Positions 1 through 9,382 are shown, counted from the first letter of the stretch. The stretch is 64,000 nt of DNA from Fodinibacter sp963811825 (GCA_963811825.1 CAWESS010000033.1:1-64000), one strand, 5' to 3'. The notes: generated from the letters alone by a model not told the origin. Program-made: numbers and translations.

Positions 1-17
1 GACGGTGCCCGCCGACG

Positions 18-194
18 TCAGGACAGGACACCCGGTGGCGCAGGCACCCCCAGAGACGGTGAGACACTCTCACTCGCGGCACGGGTCTTGGAAGACTCGC
101 TCCTGTCCACCGGAGCATCGTCACCAGAGCAACCGGCCACCACGAGGGCACAAGCCATCGCGCAGACGCCAGCCACGCGAAGGTACGAGCGCAT
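18..194 (-). pseudogene. Lipoprotein N-terminal fragment
   Basis: The 58-codon frame starts with a clear lipoprotein signal peptide: positive Arg residues near the N-terminus, a hydrophobic run, then lipobox VVAGC with Cys at about residue 21, followed by a polar Ser/Asp-rich linker typical of a cell-surface lipoprotein. It stops soon after the linker, at the window edge, so no functional domain is visible. Either it is truncated, or a frameshift hides a longer protein running out of the window. Function unknown. Confidence 0.45.
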
Positions 195-509
195 GGCGCT
201 CCGATCCACTGCCAGACCATCCGGCTGCTCTACCCATCGAGTATGAAACGCCCCAGTGCCAGGAACAACAGCGTGAGGGTGCGGTGCGCCCCACCGGACG
301 AACGACATTGACGGCGAGAAGCGCCGGCGCACACTCCAAAGAGCCGATCCCGGCCCCTTGACAACAGAAGGGAGTCGTTGAGACGCACGGCGACCTGTTG
401 AACCAGCCCCGTTTGCACGAGTGGGTCCTGCGATCCGCCCACTGCGTGCGAAGCGCGACCGCAGCCCACAGGCTGCATCGTCGCTTGCGCACGTCGGGCG
501 GGCCGACGT
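195..509. other. No gene recognised
   Basis: About 315 bases between the lipoprotein fragment and the LysM gene. Open frames exist on both strands, as expected at this GC content, but none has recognisable domains, a ribosome-binding site with start, or consistent codon use. I see no RNA gene or strong repeat here. Confidence 0.4.
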
Positions 510-997
510 TCAGACGGGAATCCGGAGGAGCTGTCCTGGGAAGATCTTGTTGGGATTCTTCAGGCCGCTGGCGATCGCCGCGTGCTTGACACTGGAGACC
601 TTGGGGTCGCCGCCAAGCTCTTGAAGGATCTTCGTTAGGGTGTCGCCCTTCCTGACCATGTAGGGGATGTATCCACGTGCGCCGGGGACGACGAGACCGA
701 CACGCGGACCGGCTTGACGTCCGGACCCTCTCCCCCGGACGGGTCATCACCGGCAAGTTCCAGCACGGCGGGACCGGCGCCCTTGACCGCCGTGGTGTTG
801 AGCTGCTCGACCCAGATCTCCATGGCGCCCATGGAGCCGGCAGTGATGAAGCCTTCGGCCAGGTTCTTCCCGTCCCGGACGAGTCTCCAGCGATAGGTCG
901 CCTCAAAGGCGGTTCCGATTGCGGCGAGCGCGATGCTATTCCCCACGATGTCCCCGGCCAGAGGCTGGCGAATGTTGATTCCGTAGATCCCTGCCAA
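510..997 (-). pseudogene. Gmad2 domain plus LysM protein, frameshifted
   Basis: The N-terminal ~100 residues look like a Gmad2 (spore-germination-associated immunoglobulin-like) domain: a start with IYGINIRQPLAGDIVGNS, then GTAFEATYRWRLVRDG and an acidic/aliphatic strand pattern. After a one-base slip near 690-700, another frame continues with a LysM motif (YMVRKGDTLTKILQELGG, then IASGLKNPNKIFPGQLLRIP) and a stop at 510. Read together this is a ~160-residue Gmad2-LysM protein, probably binding cell-wall glycan. I see no signal peptide, so the true N-terminus may lie upstream or be lost. The slip could be decay or a sequencing indel. Confidence 0.6.
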
Positions 998-1382
998 ACG
1001 CTAACTCGCCCTGCCCGACCCCGCATGTCCAGCGCAACCCGGCGTTTCGGTCGTCCAAATTGCGGGCCACCGGTACTAACCGACAAGCGAGTAAGCGGCT
1101 GCATCAGTGTGGCGGGGCCTATCGCCTGGAAGGGGCGTTGGATTTGTGAGGGCGCGATGCTGGGCAGGCTCCAGGCAAGCCCAACGACGAGGCCACCGAC
1201 TGGCTGCAGCGCAAACGGGTCGACGAGCGCGCGTTTCCGCTTTTCGTCACTCACAGATAGGTGCCTATGTCACGGTTCTCGCTTGACGCGGCCAGTGACG
1301 CAACCAGACGATGTGCGGCTGCCAAAGGAGCCCTTGAGCGGACTAAGGTGCAAAGCACATCGGCACGTTGGCGAGGTGTGGC
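998..1382. other. No intact gene; possible gene remnants
   Basis: About 385 bases without a supported gene. On the plus strand a frame ending in a stop at 1258-1260 gives a plausible hydrophilic C-terminus (around DWLQRKRVDERAFPLF), which could be the tail of a broken gene, but nothing upstream in that frame supports it. Confidence 0.3.
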
Positions 1383-2180
1383 ATGGATATGCAGGAGGAT
1401 CGGGTCGCGCAGTTTCACCGGCTGCACGCTGCGGGGTGTTTCGTCATGCCGAACCCCTGGGACGTGGGCAGCGCGCGAACGCTGGAACAACTGGGGTCCC
1501 CGGCCTTGGCCACCACGAGCGCCGGACTGGCCTGGACGCTGGGGGTCTCGGACACGAGGTAAGCCTCGATGAGGCCGGATCATCTTCGGGCGCTCGCGCG
1601 AGCCGTGGGCGTCCCGGTGAATGCCGACTTCAGGGGGGTTCGCGGTTGACCCTGCTGGTGTCGCGGCGAACGTGACCTTGGCCGTGTCCACGGGTATCGC
1701 CGGGCTCTCCATTGAAGATGCTTCCGGGGACGAGGACGACCCACTGTTCGAGTTCGACCTGGCCGTGGAACGTGTGGCCGCCGCACGACGGGCGATCGAT
1801 GACAGCGGGACGGGCGTCCTCCTCACGGGACGTTCCGAGGGCTTTGTGTGTGGGCGTCCCACATCGAGGAGACGATTCGACGTCTCCAGGCGTATGCCGA
1901 GGCGGGCGCGGACTGCCTCTACGCGCCGCGAATCGACGACCTCAGCACGTCGCCGCGATCGTGGCCGCGGTGTCACCGAAACCGGTCAATCTGCTGATCG
2001 ACGCACCGTTCACCACCGTCGCGCAGGCGGCACAGCTGGGCGTACGCCGGATCAGCGTCGGAGGCACTCGCGCGTACCGCGTGGGGTGGATTCCTGCAGG
2101 CGGCCAAGGAGATCGCCGACGCGGGAACATTCTCACGGTTCGAACAGCTACCCGACGTCGAGGCCCTCTTCCATCACTGA
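1383..2180 (+). pseudogene. Isocitrate lyase/PEP mutase family protein, multiply frameshifted
   Basis: Fragments of one ~265-residue protein are found in order in all three plus frames: FHRLHAAGCFVMPNPWDVGSAR and ALATTSAGLAWTLG (1390-1555), HLRALARAVGVPVNADF (near 1590), GGFAVDPAGV to IAGLSIEDASGDEDDP (1630-1745), RRLQAYAEAGADCLYAPRIDDL (near 1880-1945), then PKPVNLLIDAPF and RRISVGG (to 2070) and a C-terminus ending at 2180. This is the order of the isocitrate lyase/PEP phosphonomutase superfamily, whose members cleave or isomerise C-C or C-P bonds in oxaloacetate-like acids. At least four or five indels are needed, so the gene is probably dead, although sequence error cannot be excluded. 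Confidence 0.7.
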
Positions 2181-2329
2181 CACTGCTCCACCTCCCGACG
2201 CACGTGGCACCCTGATGGCGGCGGTGTGACGCCCGCAGGCCTATCCGCGCGTGTGATCCCATGCCGAACCCACTTCCATGGCCGGCACGAGGTAGAGCGT
2301 CGCCCGTTTGGTGGACCCAGGCTGGAAGC

Positions 2330-2880
2330 GTGCTGGCGGGTAGGACCGTGACTCTGCGTCAGGTCCGTGACGTGGACCTGGACGCCCTGTACGACGCGCA
2401 CATCGGACATCCGAGCCGCGGCGCACTACTTCCCGCTTGGCGTCATGTCTGAGACGGCCTTCCGGCGCGAGTTCGGTGAGCACGGCTTCTGGCAGAAGAC
2501 CGAGGGGATGCTCGTCATCGAGACCCCGGAGGGCGAGATCGCCGGTCACATCGAGTTCTTCCGGCCGGTCTCGTACTGGGACGCGTTCGAGCTCTCCTAC
2601 CAGCTGTACGACGACCAGTACGCCGGCCGCGGTTACGTGACCGAGGCGGTGCAGCTGCTGGTCGACTACCTCTTCGGCGACCAAGAAGAAGCACCGCATC
2701 CACCTGGTCATCGTCCCCGAGAACGCGGCATCCCGGCGCATCGCGGAGAAGTGCGGCTTCACGCTCGAGGGGACGGTACGCGGCGCGTTCTTCAACGACG
2801 GTCGCAACCAGGACGTCCTGCTGTACTCGCTGCTGCGGACCGACCCGCGGCCCTGGCACGGCGCAGTCGGCGGTCATTGA
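2330..2880 (+). pseudogene. GNAT acetyltransferase (RimJ/RimL type), frameshifted
   Basis: Starts at GTG 2330 (VLAGRTVTLRQVRDVDLDAL), slips frame near 2400 and continues with FWQKTEGMLVIETPEGEIAG and a GNAT motif A region (LYDDQYAGRGYVTEAVQLLV). It slips again near 2685, where IHLVIVPENAASRRIAEKCG gives the characteristic motif B and the EGTVRGAFFNDGRNQDVLLY tail. The assembled product is ~180 residues, normal for RimJ/RimL-like N-acetyltransferases, which use acetyl-CoA to modify N-termini or small amines. Substrate unknown. Two frameshifts make it a pseudogene or a badly sequenced gene. Confidence 0.7.
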
Positions 2881-2991
2881 GAGATCGACCCGACGGATGA
2901 ACGCCGTCCGGATGACATGTAGTCGGGCAGGGTCTGCGGTCGGCAGGCGGCGAGATCGCCGGGCCAGTTCTGCTGGCTCGGTCAGCCGGCT

Positions 2992-3681
2992 TCAGACCGG
3001 GGCGCGGCGCAGCATCGCGTACGTCGCGGCCAGCGCGGCCGCGGCCCCCATCAGCAGCCAGCCGGTGAGGGTCAGGGGGGTGAGCCCGGTGATCCACCGC
3101 CCAATCGCGGCCCAGCCATCGGCCGCTGTGAGGAGCAGGACGGCCGAGGTGACGGTGACGACGCCGAAGAGCGTGGTGACGAGCACGCCGGTCTGGCCGA
3201 ACCGCGCATACAGCGAGGACAGGAGCGCCCCCAGCGCAAGCACGAGCAGCATCGGAACGGCGTAGACCACGAGCAGCTGGTAGGTCGGCACGTCCGTGAG
3301 CCAGGGCACGCGGAAGAACCGGCCGCCCTGGCCGAACCCGCCCGTGACCTCCTCGAGGCGGTTCAACAGGGTCAGCGCCACACCGGTCCCGACCGCGCTG
3401 CCGACGGCGTACATCAGGCTGCCGCCCATGAACGCCCGGCGGGTCACGCCGAGGCCGAGCGTGAAGGGCAGCTGGCGCGAGACGGCCACGGCCGCGACGA
3501 ACAGCGCCGTGGCGTAGAGCGAGAGCAGCCCACCCGTCGTCTTCTCGAAGCCGTCCAGGTCGCTCAGCGCCACCCAGAGGACCAGGTTCACCGCGAAGGA
3601 CGTGGCGAGGATGGCCCAGGGCCAGATGATCTGCTGCACGTCGAGGCTGTGCACGCGTGCGACGGCGACGGCACGGCTCAT
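2992..3681 (-). CDS. ABC-2-like transporter permease
   Basis: The 229-residue product has about six hydrophobic segments: TSFAVNLVLWVAL, a second near LSLYATALFVAAVAV, then segments around MYAVGSAVGTGVAL, YAVPMLLVLALGALL, VLVTTLFGVVTVTSAVLLL and LTGWLLMGAAAALAATYA. It is the membrane half of a small drug/bacteriocin-type ABC exporter whose ATPase lies immediately upstream on the same strand, under a YtrA-type GntR regulator. ATG at 3681 is chosen because upstream codons in this frame belong to the ATPase tail. Exported substrate is not indicated. Confidence 0.75.
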   Translation of the reverse strand: MSRAVAVARVHSLDVQQIIWPWAILATSFAVNLVLWVALSDLDGFEKTTGGLLSLYATALFVAAVAVSRQLPFTLGLGVTRRAFMGGSLMYAVGSAVGTGVALTLLNRLEEVTGGFGQGGRFFRVPWLTDVPTYQLLVVYAVPMLLVLALGALLSSLYARFGQTGVLVTTLFGVVTVTSAVLLLTAADGWAAIGRWITGLTPLTLTGWLLMGAAAALAATYAMLRRAPV

Positions 3682-3694
3682 CGGTCCGGCTCCT

Positions 3695-4587
3695 TCAGTG
3701 GGTCGATTCGGGTCGTCGGACCCGCCGGTGGTCGCGTGGGCGACCAGCTGCTGCAGCGAGACCGGGGACAGGTCGAGGCTCAGCTCGTCGGCGAGCCGAC
3801 GCTGCGGTTCGTCGAGGCGGCCGCGCACGGTGGCCGAGGAGTACGCTGCCGGCATCCTGGCGCGCCACGACCTCGCGTCGGCCGACGAACTGCGCGACGG
3901 TGCCGGCCGGCCCGACGACCGTGTAGGCCGTGCCCCGGACGTCCTCTGCTTCTGCGTCGATGACGACTCGTCCGTGGTCGACGACGACGACGCGCTCGAG
4001 GAGGTTGGCGACCTCGTCGATGAGGTGCGTCGACAGCACCACGGTGCGTGGGTGGTCGGCGAAGTCGGTGATCAGCCGGTCGTAGAAGAGCGCGCGGCTG
4101 GGTGCGTCGAGCCCCAGGTAGGGCTCGTCGAACAACGTGAGCGGGGCACGCGACGCCAGTCCGATGACGATGCCGAGGGCCGAGCGCATGCCGCGCGACA
4201 GCTTCCGCACCCTCCGCCCGCGCGGCAGCTCGAAGTCCGCGACCAGCGCGTGGGCGAAGCCGTCGTCCCACCCGGGCTGCAGCAGCCGTGCCGAGGCGAG
4301 GACCCGGTCGACCGACAGGTCGGGGTAGCTCTGCGACTCCTTGACGAAGCAGGTGCGGCTGCAGCACTCCTTCGTTCTCGAACGGGTCCGAGCCGAAGAC
4401 CTCGATCGCGCCCGACGCTGGGTCGGTCGAGCCCGGTGACCAGGCGCATGACGGTGGTCTTGCCGGCGCCGTTGCGCCCTAGCAGGCCGTGGATACGGCC
4501 CGCCTCAAGCGTGAACGACGCGTCGTCGACGGCGAGAACGCCGCGGAAGCGGCGACTGACGTGGTTCACCCGCACAGCTGTGGTCAT
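3695..4587 (-). pseudogene. ABC transporter ATP-binding protein, frameshifted
   Basis: N-terminus reads RGVLAVDDASFTLEAGRI followed by Walker A GLLGRNGAGKTT (residues ~35-46). After slips near 4418 and 4365 the protein continues through a Q-loop region and a signature-like KLSRGMRSALGIVIGLA, then Walker B LTLFDEPYLGLDAP and the H-loop region VVLSTHLIDEVA. A third slip near 3850 leads into a C-terminal helix (RRLADELSLDLSPVSLQQLV) that runs, without a stop, into the permease frame. Three indels in one gene suggest inactivation or poor sequence. The 5' end overlaps the GntR stop, as in YtrA-type operons. Confidence 0.7.
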
Positions 4588-4946
4588 GCGGTCACCTCCT
4601 GTTCGGCGATGAGGCGAAGCAGCTCGTCCGGGCGGATCCCGAGGCGCGCCGCCTCGCGCACCAACGGCTCGACGTACTCCGCGGCGAACCTTGCCCGCCG
4701 TTCGGCGAGCAGGCGATCCCGGGCGCCGGTGGCGACGAACATCCCGATCCCTCGCTTCTTGTAGAGCACCCCGGCGTCGACGAGCTCGTTGACGCCCTTG
4801 GCGGCCGTCGCCGGGTTGATCCGGTGGATCGCGGCGAAGTCGTTGGTCGAGGGCACCTGGGCCTCCTCGGCGAGGGTGCCGTCCAGGATCTGCCCGGCGA
4901 TGCGCTCGGCGATCTGCCGGAAGATCGGACTGCCGCCGTCGATCAC
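4584..4946 (-). CDS. GntR family regulator, YtrA type
   Basis: 120 residues: an N-terminal GntR winged helix (FRQIAERIAGQILDGTLAEE, then VPSTNDFAAIHRINPATAAK and the wing LYKKRGIGMFVATGA) and only a short helical C-terminus, the architecture of YtrA-subfamily repressors. The GTG start at 4946 is supported by the fold beginning at once after it. Its stop overlaps the ATPase start, giving one GntR-ATPase-permease operon. YtrA regulators typically repress their own ABC operon, and a perfect inverted repeat with the right spacing lies just upstream (4986-5001). Confidence 0.85.
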   Translation of the reverse strand: MIDGGSPIFRQIAERIAGQILDGTLAEEAQVPSTNDFAAIHRINPATAAKGVNELVDAGVLYKKRGIGMFVATGARDRLLAERRARFAAEYVEPLVREAARLGIRPDELLRLIAEQEVTA

Positions 4947-4985
4947 GGGCCCTCGTTCGTCTGTGGTCGGAAACTGCTTACATGG

Positions 4986-5029
4986 TTAGTTACTGAACTA
5001 ATGAACCACTGAACTGATTCCTGTGTCAA
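4986..5029 (-). promoter_or_regulatory. Operator and promoter of the GntR-ABC operon
   Basis: A perfect inverted repeat, TTAGTT-N4-AACTAA, occupies 4986-5001. An 11-mer, ACTGAACTRAT, occurs twice as a direct repeat (4992-5002 and 5008-5018, 16 bp apart). On the minus strand a -35 hexamer TTGACA lies at 5024-5029, with a weak -10 about 17 bp downstream inside the operator. Occupancy by the YtrA-like GntR protein would block this promoter. The motif is seen directly; the repressor assignment is inference. Confidence 0.6.
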
Positions 5030-5305
5030 CCCGCGTCGGCAACGAGCGCTCCATCGGTGTGCCGTGTGGAGGTCGGACTGTCCGCTAACGGTTCGCGCAC
5101 GCAATGCCGGCCGACAATGTCATCCGAGATACGTGGGTGATCGTCCTCAACTGTCGAATGTGCGGATGTTGCGCCGTCGTCTGTGCCGGCCTACGGATCA
5201 CCGCTGTCACGTTGTACCAAAGGTTGCGGGCCGAGGCAGCGCGGACAAGGCTGAGGATGGCGACGCCCACTGGCTGAAGCCACGCTTCGAACGAGGAGAT
5301 CTGCA
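5002..5305. other. Intergenic region upstream of VOC gene
   Basis: Apart from the promoter elements at its left end and the ribosome-binding site at its right end (GAGGAGATCTGCA before 5306), this region shows no supported gene. Its GC content appears lower than in neighbouring genes. Confidence 0.4.
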
Positions 5306-5734
5306 ATGGCTGATGAATCAGCCGGTGTTGTCCCGATGATTGCCTACCGCGACGGCCCCTCGGCAATGGACTGGCTGGCGGCTGCCTTCGGGTTCCGTGA
5401 AAAGGCCCGGTGGCTGGACGACGACGGTGTGCTGACGCACGGTGAGATGGTGGCTGGTCGAGGACTCATCATGCTGGCCACCCCCACCCGTGACTACGAA
5501 GGACCGCGGCAGCACCGCTCCCACTGTGACCAGGCGGCCGCCTGGTCCTGCGCGCCCTGGGTGATCGACGGAGTCCTGGTGTACGTCGACGACATCGCAT
5601 CTCATTTCGAACGGGCGCAGGGTGCGGGGGCGACTTTGCTCTCGGGGATCGAGTCGGGCCCTGATGGCAACCTCCTCTACCGGGTGGAGGACGTGGAGGG
5701 GCATCGCTGGATGTTCATGCAGCACGGCGCGTGA
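5306..5734 (+). CDS. VOC (glyoxalase/bleomycin-resistance) family protein
   Basis: 142 residues with the beta-alpha-beta-beta-beta pattern of VOC proteins: VPMIAYRDGPSAMDWLAAAFGF at the N-terminus and ERAQGAGATLLSGIE to VEDVEGHRWMFMQ at the C-terminus, the usual closing metal-ligand strand. A strong GAGGAG ribosome site precedes ATG 5306. It is the first gene from the left that is intact without correction. The specific substrate cannot be predicted; such proteins bind metals and modify or sequester small molecules. Confidence 0.8.
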   Translation: MADESAGVVPMIAYRDGPSAMDWLAAAFGFREKARWLDDDGVLTHGEMVAGRGLIMLATPTRDYEGPRQHRSHCDQAAAWSCAPWVIDGVLVYVDDIASHFERAQGAGATLLSGIESGPDGNLLYRVEDVEGHRWMFMQHGA

Positions 5735-5965
5735 CGATCGCGCCCGCGGAGTCCCTATGCCGCGACGGTGGAGTTAGAAGCGATTGTGCTGCACGACGAA
5801 GCGTCGAATGCCGACATCCTCGACGTCCACGCGGGCCGCGGTCAGATCTAGGCCGGGCCAGCCTCGCGCCGCATCACGAACACGCTTCTGCCGCATGTCG
5901 CGGGGTTCCGGAGTCTCGGACCAACCTGAATCTGTGACAGGGGTTTTCGGCAAGAACTACCTTGA
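5735..5965. other. Non-coding or remnant stretch beside tRNA-Thr
   Basis: No supported gene. On the minus strand a ~40-codon frame (about 5776-5898), beginning MRQKRVRDAARGWPGLDLTA, has coding-like composition and may be the tail of a lost gene, but no family is recognisable. Confidence 0.3.
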
Positions 5966-7612
5966 GCTGGCGAAGGGACTCGAACCCTCAACCCCCTGTT
6001 TACAAGACAGGTGCGCTACCGATTGCGCCACGCCAGCACGCCCGGCCGGCCATCGGCCCGGACAGCCCCGGAGTCTACGGGTGCCGAAATGCCCCCCGCT
6101 GTCGGGTGCCGTCAGCGCCTCACCGTCGCCGCTCCCGTCTTTCCCCTCCGGCCGGGAACCGCGCACGGAGTTGTCCCACCGTGACGTGAGGATCTCGCCG
6201 AACACCGTCCCCGTCGCGATCGCCAGCAGCACCGCACCGGCGGAGAGCAGCGTCGTCAACCCCGACTGGATCGTCAGCGACCCGGCCGACGAGCCGCCCA
6301 CGGCGACCAGTTCGTACAGGCCGCGGAAGATCGTCAGACCGGGCAGGAGCGCGAACGACGCCGGCACGATGATCACCATCGACGGCACGCCCAGCCTCGC
6401 GGCGACGACGCGGCCGACGGCACCCAGGGCGATCGCCGCGATCCCGGTCGCCGTGATGACGCCGACCTCGATGCCCCGCTGCAGCGCAGCACCGATCGCT
6501 GCAGCGCCGACCGAGAGCAGGCCGGTCGGCACGATGAGCAGGGCCCGACTCTGCACGGTCACGGCCGCACTCAGACCGACGAACAGCGCGCCGACGAGCG
6601 CAGCGACCAGCGAGCCCTGGTCGGTGCGCAGGTCGAGCACCGTCGGCGACACGAACTGTGTGTCCAGCGCCGTGGTGAACCACAGCATCGCCTTCAAGCC
6701 GGCACCGATGCCGATGATCAGCCCCATGAGCGCGACGAGCACCGACAGCAGCCGCCCCGCGCCCGTGAGCGGGAACCCGAAGAGCACGTCCTCGATCGCG
6801 GCGGCCATGGTGCGCCCGGGCAACATCGCCACGATGCCACCGGCCACGATGAACGCGAAGTCGTCCTCGCTCAGCGGAGCACCCGACAAGGTCGCCGCGG
6901 CATACGCCACACCTGCGAGAACGGTCGCGACGAAGGCGTTGATGGCGTTGCCGTAGAACTCGGGCAACGCGGCTGCCGCATGCACCCGGTTCACGCCGGT
7001 CACCGCGAGCACGACGGCCACCGTGACGACCGCCGCGACCGCGCTCGCCCCGATCATCACGGCGACGGACGAGGCCAGCACCGCGCTCGCCACCGACACC
7101 GTCCACACCGGGAAGCGTCGCGGCGTGCGTTTGATCTCCCGCAGCCGGCGATCGGCCTCCCTGGAGTTGATCTTCCCTGCCGCGAGCGCCTCGACGAGCT
7201 CGTGGACGGCGGCGAGCCGCGCGTAGTCGTGACGCGTGCGCCGCACCACGCGCAGCAGGGTGTGGGGGCGCCCCGACGAGCTGCTCGCCTGCACCAGCAG
7301 CGACTGGAGCGTGATGTCGACCTCGACGACGTCGACCCCCGCGGATGCCGCGACGGCCGCGACGCTGCCGACGACCTGCGGGGCGCCGGCACCACACCGC
7401 AGCATGAGCTCACCGACCCGGGCCGCGAGATCGAGCGCCCACCGCACCTGCGCGTCCTCGGCCGCCTCCCCCGGAATTCGGGTGTCGCGGTAGGGAGTTC
7501 GGCGCAACAGGTCGCTCATCGGCATCGGCTCGGTCGGCTCATCGCCGACCATGAACCCACTGCGGCGCCACGCCGGGACCTTGCTCGGATGCCGTTTCGG
7601 TGGCGTCGTCAT
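5957..7612 (-). CDS. ThrE-like threonine/serine exporter family protein
   Basis: The N-terminal soluble part (GELMLRCGAGAPQVVGSVAA, then VVEVDITLQSLLVQAS) is the conserved ThrE head. It is followed by about ten hydrophobic segments with the two-part arrangement of ThrE exporters (DUF1212-like plus DUF3815-like halves). The family exports threonine and serine. ATG 7612 is chosen from the ribosome site GGAAGG just upstream. Oddly, the frame has no stop before tRNA-Thr(TGT): the last ~25 codons are a translation of the tRNA gene, and the stop is at 5957. The native end was probably lost or lies in a frameshifted tail near 6100. Confidence 0.8.
   Translation of the reverse strand: MTTPPKRHPSKVPAWRRSGFMVGDEPTEPMPMSDLLRRTPYRDTRIPGEAAEDAQVRWALDLAARVGELMLRCGAGAPQVVGSVAAVAASAGVDVVEVDITLQSLLVQASSSSGRPHTLLRVVRRTRHDYARLAAVHELVEALAAGKINSREADRRLREIKRTPRRFPVWTVSVASAVLASSVAVMIGASAVAAVVTVAVVLAVTGVNRVHAAAALPEFYGNAINAFVATVLAGVAYAAATLSGAPLSEDDFAFIVAGGIVAMLPGRTMAAAIEDVLFGFPLTGAGRLLSVLVALMGLIIGIGAGLKAMLWFTTALDTQFVSPTVLDLRTDQGSLVAALVGALFVGLSAAVTVQSRALLIVPTGLLSVGAAAIGAALQRGIEVGVITATGIAAIALGAVGRVVAARLGVPSMVIIVPASFALLPGLTIFRGLYELVAVGGSSAGSLTIQSGLTTLLSAGAVLLAIATGTVFGEILTSRWDNSVRGSRPEGKDGSGDGEALTAPDSGGHFGTRRLRGCPGRWPAGRAGVAQSVAHLSCKQGVEGSSPFASSR
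5966..6037 (-). tRNA. tRNA-Thr(TGT)
   Basis: On the minus strand the sequence folds as a cloverleaf: acceptor GCTGGCG/CGCCAGC, D-arm GCGC/GCGC, anticodon stem CCTGT/ACAGG with loop CTTGTAA giving anticodon TGT, and T-arm GAGGG-TTCGAGT-CCCTT. CCA is not encoded. The 3' end faces the accessory-looking left part of the window, the usual side for integration at tRNA genes. Confidence 0.95.
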
Positions 7613-7637
7613 CGCGTCGCCTTCCAGCTCGCGCCGG

Positions 7638-9382
7638 TCACGGGAACGGGACCGTCGTGTCGACCCACGACGGGGCCTCGGCGCGTGGCCACCACGACGG
7701 TCCGTCACCCGTCACGGTCACCGCGAGGATGCCGGCCGCGGCCACGAGCAGGACGGCCGCCACGACCTGGCGCATGGTCTCCCCGGGCGAGATCCCTCGC
7801 ACGATGCTCCGGCTACCGCGGCGCAGGCTCGCACCCCCGGGGCCCCACCACGCGGTGAGCCCCGCGAAGACACCCGCGGACACCAGGGGGATCACGTCAG
7901 CGGTGCTCACGTCGGTGCCGGTCGCGACGCCGAGCACCAAGGCCGTGGCGAACAGGGCACAGAGGCCGACGAAGAGCGGCAGCACCGCCGTGACGGCCGC
8001 GCCGACGAGACCGATGACCAGGTGCCACGGGCTGGTCGCGACGGCAACCGCGACGTCACTCCCCCGCGCGCCTCGCTCGTGCCGGCGCATCACGAGGGAG
8101 GTGACCGAACGATCGGCGGTGCGGGCCAGGGCGATCCAGCCGACGAGGGCGAGCGCGGCCACGACCGGAGCGGCCGCGGTCAGTGCACCGAGCAGGGCCA
8201 GCAGGGCGAGCAGGGTGCCCGCGCGGCTCGGTCGACCGATGCGCGGGTCGCCGTACGGCCCGAGTCCCTGACGGGCGGCATCCCAGTCCGACTCGGACTC
8301 GGGGACGGGGCCCGGGGCCGGCGCGGGGGGTGCGAGCACGGGCTGGGGCATGGGCGCGGGGGGTGCGGACACCGGCGGGGGCAGCGGCGCGGGGGCAGCG
8401 CACTCGCGGGAGGGGCTGAGGCAACCACCGGGGGAGGTGGCGTGGTGGGGAGAACGCCCGTGGCCGGCATCCCGAGCACCTGGGTCTGGGGTCGCACCCG
8501 CCGGACCTGGATCGCGGCGGTGGCCGGAGCCCCGTGCGCATAGCTCTCGAGCGCGGCGACGATCTCGTGGTGGTGAGGGCGCTGCGCAGGGTCGGGTGAC
8601 AGCGCGGCATACAGCAGTGGCTCGATGCGCGGGTCGACCGCAAGGAGGTCGGGCTCACCCTGGGCGACGCGGGCCAGCACGGCGCTCATGGCGCCCCGAC
8701 CGAACGGCGGCACCCCGCCCGCCGCGAACGCCGTCGTCGCGGCCCAGCCCCACCAGTCGGTGGCCGTGGTGACGTCCTGGCCGCTGATGACTTCGGGCGA
8801 GAGGTACCCGGGCGTCCCCATCACCAGACCGGCCATCGTCAGCCGGGTGTCGTCGGCCACGTGGGCGATGCCGAAGTCGATGAGCACGGGCTCGCCGTCG
8901 ACGAGCAGGACGTTGGCGGGCTTGACGTCGCGGTGGATGACACCCGCGCCGTGGATGGCATCGAGCGCTTCGACCAGGCCGCTCGCCACCCGGTGCAGCG
9001 CGGCAGGTGGCAGCAGGCCACGCTCGGCGACCTGCTCGTCGAGCGAGGGGCCGGGCACGTAGCGGGTGACGATGTAGGGCCGAGGACCCTCGACGTCCGC
9101 ATCGATGATCGGCGCGACGTACGGGCTGTGGACGCGGCTGAGCGACGCGACCTCACGTGCGAGCCGCGTACGGGCCTCGGGGTCGAGAGCGACGTGCGGG
9201 CGCAGCACCTTCAGGGCCACCGCGCGACCGTGCCGGTCGAGGGCGAGGTGCACCACGCCCATGCCGCCCTCGCCGATCCGCTGGACAAGGCGGTACTGCC
9301 CGAGGCGCGCGTGTTCGCGGGGTTCCTCGAGCTCCTCGAAGTCCTCCGGCAGGGGGCCGTCGGCGAGCGCGTCGGCGGTCAT
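7638..9382 (-). pseudogene. Serine/threonine protein kinase with C-terminal membrane domain, frameshifted
   Basis: From ATG 9382: kinase domain with glycine loop IGEGGMGVVHLA, catalytic Lys in AVALKVLRP, HRDVKPANVLL, DFGIAHVAD and a GTPGYLSPE activation-loop end, ending near residue 290. A Pro/Ala-rich linker follows. Near 8385-8400, in a run of proline codons, the frame slips; the continuing frame codes four or more membrane segments (GTLLALLALLGALTAAAPVV, HLVIGLVGAAVTAVLPL and others) and ends at 7638. The combined product (~580 residues) is a Hanks-type kinase with a multi-pass C-terminus. The slip is in a low-complexity G/C run, so sequence error is likely. Confidence 0.8.

Noticed and set aside
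121..1254. Long minus-strand frame of 377 codons
   Set aside because: It overlaps the well-supported Gmad2-LysM frames and has no domain; it is an open-frame shadow caused by high GC.
998..1260. Plus-strand C-terminal tail ending at 1258-1260
   Set aside because: Short and without homologous upstream sequence; recorded only as a possible remnant.
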